DNA from: Postechiella sp039985655
Lineage (GTDB): Bacteria > Bacteroidota > Bacteroidia > Flavobacteriales > Flavobacteriaceae
Length of the DNA: 64,000 nt
Direction: 5' to 3'
NCBI GenBank assembly: GCA_039985655.1
Contig: JBDWSF010000004.1
Coordinates: forward strand, 62,001-126,000
Each line of letters begins with the position of its first letter. Position 1 is the stretch's first letter. Made by a program: the position numbers and the translations under genes. The notes below the pieces were generated by a model. That model was given only the letters and a program-made list of their open reading frames with translations. It ran no database searches and was not told where the DNA came from. Below are positions 55,481-63,378 of the stretch, one piece after another.

Positions 55481-56210
55481 TAAAAACCGGTCTTAATACC
55501 TGTCATAACTATAGTTTTGAATGATTCCCAAAGGGTTATTTAATAAGTAACCCTTTAATATATTATACCAATTTAGTCTCAGACTATCCCTATTGGATGA
55601 ACAGTGAAATACATACTTGGGAATTTTGATGTTATTAATGATATTCAAAACAGAGGGAAAGGTGGTGTATTCTACAAAGTCATAAAATAGTGTTATCCTT
55701 TAATTTTAAAACAATGGGTGCTAAAAATATTTTAGCCTGAGGATGGGAACAAACCCACATCATATTAAAACCCCTTAAAAAATTAAATAACTCGCACACT
55801 CTTACAATACAGAATAGTATACCGATGGATTTCGCATATTTTCATTTTTATTTAGAAGTTGAGATTTACAACTTTATAACCAAATTTTTAAATGATAAAA
55901 TTAGTGTGCAAACTCCTGGAGGTTGTACGTAAGTCAAACTGTTTTTTATTTATATCACCGAGTAATATTAATTACCCTTCGCTACTTAAGTTATATAATT
56001 CTTGTCAATGTTCTTTTAATTAATTACACGTAATTTCTATTCGTGTAAAACATCAAAGTTTACCTTATAGGTCACACATCTCTTTTAAAGGCACAATACG
56101 TGCTTATTGGCGTTTATTTGGTACTTTAAAAAGGGAAAATTATGTTTTTATTTAAGGGTTACAACACGAATTTCAGAAGTTTGTAAAAGTTAAATAATGT
56201 TTTGAACAAC
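55481..56210. other. Intergenic stretch, no gene recognised
   Basis: About 730 AT-rich bases with frequent stops. A short stretch near 55636-55690 reads DVINDIQNRGKGGVFYKVIK before a stop and might be a gene remnant, but has no recognisable family. A sequence TATACCAATTTAG near 55565 resembles the MITE end. Confidence 0.4.
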
Positions 56211-56253
56211 AAAAAAGCAGTTAAGAACAACGTTTGTTCTTAACTGCTTTTTT
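56211..56253 (-). terminator. Strong bidirectional Rho-independent terminator
   Basis: Perfect 20-bp arms (56211-56230 and 56234-56253) around a 3-base loop, with A-runs on the left and T-runs on the right so that it works in both directions. It lies just after the stop of the minus-strand T9SS gene at 56284. Confidence 0.85.
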
Positions 56254-56283
56254 TATTACAGTGCAAATAAACAGTACTGCTGT

Positions 56284-57045
56284 TTATTTTTTCACAAACT
56301 TAAAAGTATTTCCTCTATCAAGTTTCAAAAAGTATATACCTTTTACTAGATTATTTACAGCAATTCCTGTATTTGCAGATACGGTTCCTGAACCAACTTT
56401 TGCTCCTAAAACATCAATTATACTATATTCTTCAGTTGAAATTAAACCTGAAACTTGAATAAAATCTGTAGACGGATTTGGGAATACCTTAAGTTTATTT
56501 ACTTTTGAGGAAACATCATTTAACCCTAATGGAGCAGCATCACCAGTAAATGTTGTATATGCATCACGAGACGAATTTGTATTTGTGGTAATTGTTAATG
56601 TAGTAACATCTTCAGTGAACAATATAGTACCAGCTACTCCAGTTGCTATAGTAACAAGTTCAGTTGACGATGCAGCGGTTAATGCCCATCCTGCTAACTT
56701 ATTATAAGGGTGATTGAATGTTACTGTAGTTTTTGACCATTCTGTTAGGTACATACGTAAATTACTGATAGGCGATTCAAAAGTAACGGTAACAATACTA
56801 GAATCTGTAAAGTCATAGCTAAATACAGGTGTATTCCATACTAAAATAGGTGATTGGTTTTCACCTGTCATAGATCTTTGATTTGTTTTAGCGTCTAAAG
56901 CCTCATGGCCAGATATAGTAAATGCTACACCATCTAGATAACCTGCCGCTGGGCTGGTATAACTTGCCATATTTTGTCCATAACTAAAACTCGTTGTAGC
57001 AAATAAAATAATTGCTAGTAAAAAATTCGTGTAATTTTTTTTCAT
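56284..57045 (-). CDS. Small T9SS-secreted protein of unknown function
   Basis: A 253-residue protein: signal peptide MKKNYTNFLLAIILFATTSFSYGQ, a beta-rich middle (about 25-175, with TVTFESPISNLRMYLTEW and a Ser/Thr-rich stretch), then a type-A T9SS sorting domain (about 178-253: VFPNPSTDFIQV, VKGIYFLKLDRGN, FKFVKK). The middle looks like a carbohydrate-binding or adhesin-like sandwich, but I recognise no family. It stands alone between two long gene-free stretches and ends at a strong terminator. Confidence 0.8.
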   Translation of the reverse strand: MKKNYTNFLLAIILFATTSFSYGQNMASYTSPAAGYLDGVAFTISGHEALDAKTNQRSMTGENQSPILVWNTPVFSYDFTDSSIVTVTFESPISNLRMYLTEWSKTTVTFNHPYNKLAGWALTAASSTELVTIATGVAGTILFTEDVTTLTITTNTNSSRDAYTTFTGDAAPLGLNDVSSKVNKLKVFPNPSTDFIQVSGLISTEEYSIIDVLGAKVGSGTVSANTGIAVNNLVKGIYFLKLDRGNTFKFVKK

Positions 57046-57742
57046 TTGTTTAATAATTTTAGGTGATTAAAAAATTGATTTTATATATTAAAAATGTAAT
57101 AATACAATTCTATGTATATTAAGTAAGTAGGCTTAAAGAGTATGTCCCCCCAAAAAAAAATGATTTTTTTTATTTTTCTTTAAACTATTACTGGAGAAAC
57201 AAGAAAAACACTACATCTTTAGCAAAAAAATTACATAAACAGTGTGAAAATTGCAATATTTACGTGCCAAATTAGAATGGACGTTAGTTTACCATATCTA
57301 AAATCATATAATGTACTTTAATTAGGAAAAGAACAGACAAATATTACAGTTTAGAATTCAATAAAAGCGCAGAAGAATTAAGCTAATTCTTCTGCTAGAG
57401 TAAAGATTAGATTGCCCTGAAACTACGGTAGCTTGACAAATGGCAGGAAATAGTTTTTATCTAAAACAAAACGCGAATTTTAAGTCAACTATACTAGTAT
57501 TCATAACTTTTTTAGTCTCCCTAAATCATATACCAGTTGAAAACACTGAAAAACACTTGTTTTAATATTAAAAATCGAAACCTAAACACATCTTTTGAAT
57601 ACTGAAAACTAATACAACTATTGCTTTCAAAAAACCACACAAATTTAAACTGATCAGAAACATAGGTAGTTTTGCGCTATGCATAAATAAGCTACTATTA
57701 TCAAATCTCATTTTGAACTCTAATAAATATCGGCAAATACAC
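57046..57742. other. Intergenic stretch with one hairpin
   Basis: About 700 gene-free bases between the T9SS gene and the IS3 element. The only structure is a perfect 12-bp hairpin GCAGAAGAATTA / TAATTCTTCTGC (57369-57380 and 57384-57395), followed on the minus strand by a T-rich stretch, so possibly a terminator for a lost minus-strand gene. Confidence 0.45.
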
Positions 57743-57767
57743 TGGACTTACTATATTTGACTGGACA
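57743..57767 (+). repeat. Left terminal inverted repeat of the IS3 element
   Basis: Begins TGGACTTACTATA and ends ACTGGACA; pairs with 59007-59031 in 19 of 25 positions. Confidence 0.8.
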
Positions 57768-57809
57768 GTAAGAAGAGAGATTTTTCGGTTAAAAACTTAA
57801 CTTTGAAAA

Positions 57810-58097
57810 ATGACAAGAAGACACAGGAGTTACACAGTAGAGTTTAAACAAAAAGCTATAGAATTAAGTTATTCTAGAGGCAATGTTTCCCAAGTATGTA
57901 AAGAATTAGATGTTCCTACATCAGTTTTACATCGTTGGCGTCGAGAATCAGAAACGTATGGAAAGAATAGTTTTCCAGGACATGGCAAGCCAAAGCAAAC
58001 AGATGAACAACGAGAGATTTCAGCACTGAAGAAAGAATTACGAGATATGACAATAGAACGTGATATCTTAAAAAAGGCGATCAGCATCTTTTCCTAG
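57810..58097 (+). CDS. IS3-family transposase OrfA
   Basis: A 95-residue DNA-binding half of the transposase. It has a helix-turn-helix of the IS3 type (FKQKAIELSYSRGNVSQVCKE, then PTSVLHRWRRE) and a C-terminal leucine-zipper-like helix (ALKKELRDMTIERDILKKA). The slippery heptamer AAAAAAG at 58070-58076 precedes the stop, so a -1 frameshift would continue into the orfB frame (reading KGDQHLFLERQEKYRFIKHH). Intact. Confidence 0.9.
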   Translation: MTRRHRSYTVEFKQKAIELSYSRGNVSQVCKELDVPTSVLHRWRRESETYGKNSFPGHGKPKQTDEQREISALKKELRDMTIERDILKKAISIFS

Positions 58098-58156
58098 AGC
58101 GACAGGAGAAGTATAGATTTATAAAGCACCATAAATTAAAGTTTCCAGTTGATAAG

Positions 58157-58993
58157 ATGTGTAGTGTATTAAAAATAAGTAAGAGTGGTTATTATAATTG
58201 GTTAAAACAAGGTCCTTCAAAACGGTGGCTTGATAATCAAAAAATAACAATACTTATAAAGGATATTTTTGAAGATAGTTTCGAGAGTTATGGAGCTCCA
58301 AGAATTCAAGTAGAATTAGAAGAGGCTTATAACGAATATGTTTCTAGACCTAGAGTAGCTAGAATTATGCAAGCTAATTATTTATATGCAAGAAGGACAC
58401 GTAAATTTAAAATTACCACAGATTCTAATCATAGATATCCTATTGCTCCTAATATTTTGAATCAGAATTTTAAAACTTCTAGAATAAATCAAGTATGGGT
58501 ATCAGATATCACTTATGTTCAAACAGACCAAGGTTGGATGTATTTAACTGTAATTATTGATTTATTCAATAGAAAAGTAGTAGGCTGGTCTATGAGTAAT
58601 GATTTGACTACAGAAAACACTGTTATTAGAGCTTGGAATATGGCTGTTAAAAATACAGAAATAACAAAAGAACTTATTTTTCATTCTGACAGAGGTTCAC
58701 AATATGCAAGTTACACCTTTACTAAAATGATTAAGGATTATGATGGAATGATAAAACAATCTATGAGTAGAAAGGGAAACTGTTGGGATAATGCAGTAGC
58801 AGAATCTTTCTTTAAATCTTTAAAAGTAGAATGGATCTATAAATATCAGTATAGATCATAAGCAGAATTATCAATCTTTAGGTGGATAGAAACTTGGTAT
58901 AATAAAAACAGAAGACATTCTGCGTTAGGAATGAAATCTATTAATCAATTTGAATTAGAAATGTATAATAATGATAATAATTTAGCCGCATAG
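58157..58993 (+). pseudogene. IS3-family transposase OrfB with a premature stop
   Basis: The catalytic half begins MCSVLKISKSGYYNW. The DDE residues are present: WVSDITYVQ, FHSDRGSQY and NCWDNAVAESFFKSLK. An in-frame TAA at 58859-58861 follows YQYRS; the same frame then continues AELSIFRWIETWYNKNRRHSALG to a TAG at 58991-58993, which is the expected C-terminus. So a single nonsense change removes the last 43 residues, including the conserved RRHSALG segment. Expression would be by frameshift from OrfA. Confidence 0.87.
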
Positions 58994-59006
58994 TCTCTTA
59001 ACTAAT

Positions 59007-59031
59007 TGTCCAGTTTTTTATTGCAAGTCCA
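59007..59031 (-). repeat. Right terminal inverted repeat of the IS3 element
   Basis: Reads TGTCCAGTTTTTTATTG and ends AAGTCCA; reverse complement matches the left end in 19 of 25 positions. Confidence 0.8.
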
Positions 59032-59520
59032 CTAAACGCAGTTGCGTTTGAGCGTACCGACAGTTAAGCGAAATAAGCAGCTGTGGTTAAGTTAGAATTG
59101 GTTTTGTCGTGCCTGTTTTTCGACGACCCGAAAAACAACAAAGGCTTTATCCATTATAAACCCCTTAAAATGTGTAAGGCAGCGGTTTGGTTTTTAAGAA
59201 TTTTCGAGGAAGCACTCAAGAAGGGCTTACCGTAAATTCTGTTAAGAAAATCGAAGTGATGACTTTCCGATGAAAAGCGGACTTAATTCACAATTTTGGC
59301 TAGGGAATGAAGTGTTCCTTCCCAGAGCATCGGGAAGGGTTAACGTAATGGAAAGCTAAAATTGGGGATTGTGTCCAAGGCTTTGTGTAGTGAAGCTCTT
59401 TTCTGGAATGTAGCTTTTCGCGGAATATAGGGGAATGGGCTGATTGGGCTATGAAAGGTGAATTATTTTAATATAAAAGATTGTTTTTTAAAGTTGTCGT
59501 AAGTTGTCGGAGCGCTAACA
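59032..59520. other. Hairpin-rich, higher-GC non-coding segment between the IS and the MFS operon
   Basis: No usable open frame. G+C is about 41% over 59041-59400 (counted), well above the neighbours. The outer ends are loosely inverted: AGCGTACCGACAG at 59051-59063 against TGTCGGAGCGCT at 59505-59516. A nested stem spans 59277-59376 (ACTTAATTCACAATTTTGGC against GCTAAAATTGGGGATTGTGT) and closes on CCTTCCC / GGGAAGG (59317-59323 and 59332-59338). A second hairpin GTTTTTCG / CGAAAAAC lies at 59115-59136. AAGTTGTCG is directly repeated at 59491 and 59501. Could be a structured RNA, a fold-back element or a recombination-site remnant. Confidence 0.5.
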
Positions 59521-59552
59521 AATAAAATTTGTATAAGAAGAAACTAAAAGAA

Positions 59553-60821
59553 ATGAAATCGAAAACTATTTCAGATATTAAAGACAAAAAAGTACTATTC
59601 CTAATAATAGTGGCCGCTCTAGGTTACTTTGTAGATACTTATGATTTATTAGTGGCGAGCTTGGTTCGTACAAAGTCAATAATAAGTTTAGGCTTAGCCT
59701 CTGAGTCTAACGCAGATTTAATTAAGCAAATAGGTATAAGCTTTGAAGTATGGCAAAGTGCGGGTCTACTTATTGGCGGTTTGTTATTCGGGATTTTAGG
59801 TGATAAGCTTGGGAGAAAACAAGTTTTATTTGCTTCAATAGCTGTTTATTCAATAGCTAACTTACTCAATGGATTGCTAGTTCCTGAAATGCCTTATTTG
59901 CTCGAATCGTATAAAGCATTAAGATTTTTTAGCGGATTAGGTTTGGCAGGAGAATTGGGTATTGGCATTACTATGGTAAGTGAAATTATGAGTGCTCAAA
60001 AAAGAGGTTATGGAAGTATGATAGTTGTATCTTTTGGAATATTGGGAATCGTATTTGCAGCTTGCCTTTCTATTTACACATCGATTAGCTGGAATACAAT
60101 GTTCTTAATTGGTGGAGGTATGGGTATAGCACTATTATTATTAAGAATGATAATTTCCAATTCTTTAATATACAAGACTCAAAAAGCATCATCAATTAAA
60201 AAGGGTGACTTCATTGCTATACTCACTCAACCCAAATTATTGAAGAAATTTCTGATTTGTATAGCGATAGGCTTCCCGTCATATTTTGTAGTAGGACTTC
60301 CAATAAAATTTGCACCAAACTTTGGCAAAGCATTTGGTCTTGAAGGTGTATCTATCGCAATAACCATACTGACATTTTATATTACTCTTTCTTTAGCAGA
60401 TATTGTAGCAAATTATATTTCGCAATTGGTAAAGAGCAGAAAAAAGGTCTTATATTTTTTCAACGTAATGTGTTTTATATCAATTAGTATTTTCTGTTTC
60501 CTTCCGCCAGAAAATGCATTTCAATATCACTTTATTTACACACCCCTATTAGGATTTAGTATTGGTTATTGGGCATTGTTAGTTACAACAACGAGTGAAA
60601 CCTTTGGAAGTAATCTTAGGGCTACGGCCACTACAGTAGTCCCTAATATTGTTAGGGCACTATTTATACCTATATCATCTGCATTTCTATTATTCGAGGG
60701 TTTATATAGTACAATTACTTCAGCAACAATTGTTGGTTTTATTTGTTGTTTTATAGCTATAATAGGTACATTCTTTTTAAAGGAAACATTTGGAAGAGAT
60801 TTAGATTTTGTTGAAGAATAA
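59553..60821 (+). CDS. MFS transporter (metabolite:H+ symporter type)
   Basis: A membrane protein of about 422 residues with twelve helices. I place the start at ATG 59553; the frame is open from a TTG at 59529. Signatures: ALGYFVDTYDLLVASL in helix 1, GGLLFGILGDKLGRKQVLFAS (the MFS loop motif), and FFSGLGLAGELGIGITMVSE in helix 4, which recall sugar or aromatic-acid symporters. It ends 14 bases before the ketoacyl synthase gene, so it is the first gene of a tight operon. It may import a substrate for, or export a product of, the downstream enzyme. Confidence 0.87.
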   Translation: MKSKTISDIKDKKVLFLIIVAALGYFVDTYDLLVASLVRTKSIISLGLASESNADLIKQIGISFEVWQSAGLLIGGLLFGILGDKLGRKQVLFASIAVYSIANLLNGLLVPEMPYLLESYKALRFFSGLGLAGELGIGITMVSEIMSAQKRGYGSMIVVSFGILGIVFAACLSIYTSISWNTMFLIGGGMGIALLLLRMIISNSLIYKTQKASSIKKGDFIAILTQPKLLKKFLICIAIGFPSYFVVGLPIKFAPNFGKAFGLEGVSIAITILTFYITLSLADIVANYISQLVKSRKKVLYFFNVMCFISISIFCFLPPENAFQYHFIYTPLLGFSIGYWALLVTTTSETFGSNLRATATTVVPNIVRALFIPISSAFLLFEGLYSTITSATIVGFICCFIAIIGTFFLKETFGRDLDFVEE

Positions 60822-60835
60822 GATTAGATAAGACT

Positions 60836-61813
60836 ATGAGTAAAAAAGTAGCCATAACAGCAACAGGGCATTTTGTGCCAGACAAACCAATTGACAATAA
60901 AGTTTTATCAAAACTTCTTGATAATAAACTGACACCCTCTCAGATTTTAGAAAAAACTGGAATCAGTGAAAGAAAATATGCAACTGACCTTAGTACCACA
61001 GATATGGTTGTATCTGCAGTTCAAGATTTATTAAAAAAGTCAGATAAAGACATAAAAGATATTGATTGCTTAATTGTTGGGACCTTAACACCGGATTATT
61101 TTTTTCCATCCACTGCGGTTAATGCAATAAATAAACTTGGGGCAACTAATGCTTGGGGATTTGATATTTCTGCAGCATGTTCAGGATTTTGCTATGGTGT
61201 TTCTATAGCTACTGATATGATAAATTCAGGTTCTGCGAAAAGCATTATAGTTTGCGGTTCAGATTTAATGAGTAATACTTTGAATAGTTTTGACTATAAA
61301 ACCAAAGTATTGTTCGGAGATGGCGCTGGCGCCGTATTATTAGAGTCAACAAATTCTTCGTCTAGTCATATTAATGGCAAGCTATGCAGAGTAAAGGCAG
61401 ACAACCTTGAAGTTGAAGAAGTTTATTACAAGACACCTTTCTATGCTGAAGGTGATTGGAATGATGAAAAATTTGAGCTACAAGGCGGCTTGGTTTATCG
61501 AGCTGGTGTATCAATTATGATAGATGCAATTAATGAATATCTGCGGCTTAATGTGTTAACATTAGATGATTTTAACTATATAATACCACATCAAGCTAAC
61601 CTTAATATGCTTCAAGATATAGCTAAAGGTATTGGCAAAACTCTAGATTATTTTAAAATCAATATTCAAACCAGAGGTAACACTGGTGGAGCTTCTATTC
61701 CAATATGCCTCTCAGAATTTGTTGACAAGGGAGAGATAAGAAAAGGAGATAGAATGCTAATGGTATCCTTTGGTGCTGGCTATACATTTTCTGTAATAGA
61801 TTTCACTTATTAA
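60836..61813 (+). CDS. 3-oxoacyl-ACP synthase III (KAS III) homologue
   Basis: A 325-residue thiolase-fold condensing enzyme. The catalytic triad is complete: Cys115 in DISAACSGF, His252 in IIPHQANLNM and Asn282 in RGNTGGAS. Length and motifs fit FabH, but no other fatty-acid genes flank it; it lies between an MFS transporter and a kinase-like gene, with 14- and 11-base gaps. It is therefore more likely a specialised condensing enzyme (for a signal, resorcinol-type or other small molecule) than the housekeeping FabH. Which acyl units it joins is not readable. Confidence 0.9.
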   Translation: MSKKVAITATGHFVPDKPIDNKVLSKLLDNKLTPSQILEKTGISERKYATDLSTTDMVVSAVQDLLKKSDKDIKDIDCLIVGTLTPDYFFPSTAVNAINKLGATNAWGFDISAACSGFCYGVSIATDMINSGSAKSIIVCGSDLMSNTLNSFDYKTKVLFGDGAGAVLLESTNSSSSHINGKLCRVKADNLEVEEVYYKTPFYAEGDWNDEKFELQGGLVYRAGVSIMIDAINEYLRLNVLTLDDFNYIIPHQANLNMLQDIAKGIGKTLDYFKINIQTRGNTGGASIPICLSEFVDKGEIRKGDRMLMVSFGAGYTFSVIDFTY

Positions 61814-61824
61814 ACCTCTATTTT

Positions 61825-63378
61825 ATGGATGAATTAGCTGTATTTAGAAAAATAAAAGAAATAGCAAAAGAACACTACTTAGAAGAGCAGAACTTAGACA
61901 TCTCAAAACATTTTGAGCGAGGAGTTAAATATCTTACGGATTGTCAAAGGATTCTTTATATTTATTTTAGTGAGCACAAAATATTTTCAAAAAAATTTCT
62001 TTACACAACTCTTAGTTATATTGACCAAAGAGCAAAAACCAAAACTAAAACTGTTTTAATTAATGACTCGACAGCTAAATCAGGATACTATTGGTCAAAA
62101 TCATTATTAACTCCTGAGCAAGAGGAAGAAATAGACATCTTCTTCAGGGATTTCATCTCAGAGATTAATAACAAAAACCTTATAAGTTTAACAAATATTC
62201 TTTTTGACAGGAGTTGGTTTAAGGTACCAGATTTCATTATCTCTAACGAAAACTTTAGCGGGGAAGATATTTATCGAATAAGCGAAAGCACAGAGTACAA
62301 TCAAGAACCAATTTGTTTATTCGAATTTAATCAAGATATTTTTGAGGAGACCGATAAGGAAAAATTTTACCAATCACATAAAAATTCAATTAGTTCTTTT
62401 ATTAACATTTATAAGCATCAAGAAAGCAATGATTTAGACACTTCTTATATTAATAAAGTCAGTGATTACTTTCATAGATACCAACAGGTAATTTCTTTAT
62501 TCAAGAAATTTAGGATTGAAAAATCATACTTTAACTTCATTAAACCATTCTTGGAAGGAAACAACTACAATGTTTTATTGACTATTACCACGAGTGAACA
62601 ACTATCAAGATTAGAGAGAACACTAGTCAATCAATTTCTTTATGAAATAGTTAGTCATATGGCAGCTGACTACCAAGCACTTAAAACAGAGAATGAGAAG
62701 CTAAAGAGAAGAAAAAGTTATACTCTTACCACCCACGGGTTAAAAACTGAAATTGGCAACTCGCTACTCCAACTTTCTAGAACATTAAGAAAGAAATATA
62801 ATGTTTTAGCAAAAAAAAATCCTGTTCTCGAAAACCTTCGCCAAAACATTTACAGTTTAGATAAAAATATCCATCAAATTTACTCAATTACCGGTATTCA
62901 TTCTCTACTTGAGAAGGTTGATGATAGGGAATCGTTTATTTTTTCCGCCAAAGATGATGAACTGCTACAAGAAGAAAAAGTAGACTTTGATGTACTTGAA
63001 TATTGTTCTCACATCAATGAACTTTATGAAGATGATTACAGTATTCATATTGAAACGGATTTAAATCTAAACGAAATCGATTTTAAAATTTTTGATTTGT
63101 TTTTCAGTGAAATTATGATGAAACTATTTTATGGAACACTTTTCGAAAATTTAACCAGATATGCTGAACCAGAAAATGAATTACTCAAACTACACATCTA
63201 TAGAGAAAATGATTATTTGGTATTTAAAAATAAAAAAAATGCTAATGCATCATTGACCAAAAGATATCTAAGAGGAAATCTTGGGTTCTTCAAAAGTATA
63301 ATAGAAGATACTAAGACTGGGCTAATGGATATTGATAGGAGTGACTCTGAAAACTATTACATAAAGTTAAAACTATGA
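61825..63378 (+). CDS. Divergent histidine-kinase-like protein, probably soluble
   Basis: A 517-residue protein without membrane helices. Residues 1-270 form an unrecognised, mostly helical N-terminal region. A helix (YQALKTENEKLKRRKSY) leads to THGLKTEIGN, which resembles the H-box of histidine kinases with His304, but the residue after His is Gly instead of Glu/Asp and the usual Pro is Glu. The C-terminal part (about 420-517) vaguely follows an ATPase domain (FSEIMMKLFYGTLFENL, LVFKNKK, GNLGFFKSIIEDTKTGLM), lacking a clear N-box Asn and G1 box. It overlaps the receiver-like gene by ATGA. I infer a degenerate kinase or phosphotransfer scaffold. Confidence 0.6.
   Translation: MDELAVFRKIKEIAKEHYLEEQNLDISKHFERGVKYLTDCQRILYIYFSEHKIFSKKFLYTTLSYIDQRAKTKTKTVLINDSTAKSGYYWSKSLLTPEQEEEIDIFFRDFISEINNKNLISLTNILFDRSWFKVPDFIISNENFSGEDIYRISESTEYNQEPICLFEFNQDIFEETDKEKFYQSHKNSISSFINIYKHQESNDLDTSYINKVSDYFHRYQQVISLFKKFRIEKSYFNFIKPFLEGNNYNVLLTITTSEQLSRLERTLVNQFLYEIVSHMAADYQALKTENEKLKRRKSYTLTTHGLKTEIGNSLLQLSRTLRKKYNVLAKKNPVLENLRQNIYSLDKNIHQIYSITGIHSLLEKVDDRESFIFSAKDDELLQEEKVDFDVLEYCSHINELYEDDYSIHIETDLNLNEIDFKIFDLFFSEIMMKLFYGTLFENLTRYAEPENELLKLHIYRENDYLVFKNKKNANASLTKRYLRGNLGFFKSIIEDTKTGLMDIDRSDSENYYIKLKL

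Larger units (their letters stand above)
57743..59031 (+). mobile_element. IS3-family insertion sequence
   Basis: A 1289-base element with TG...CA ends and imperfect terminal inverted repeats: TGGACTT...ACTGGACA at the left (57743-57767) and its inverse at the right (59007-59031), 19 of 25 matching. It contains orfA and orfB linked by a frameshift signal. No 3-5-base target duplication is visible (CAC on the left, CTA on the right). The transposase has a premature stop, so the copy is probably immobile. Confidence 0.88.

Noticed and set aside
56234..56458. 74-codon plus-strand frame opposite the small T9SS protein
   Set aside because: Antisense of the sorting-domain region and begins inside the terminator hairpin.
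57743..59031. Target-site duplication around the IS3 element
   Set aside because: Flanking triplets (CAC and CTA) and longer words do not match.
59032..59520. Possible integron attC site or cassette
   Set aside because: CTAACAA and GTTAAGC are present, but they do not form the required paired R and L boxes, and no integrase is near.
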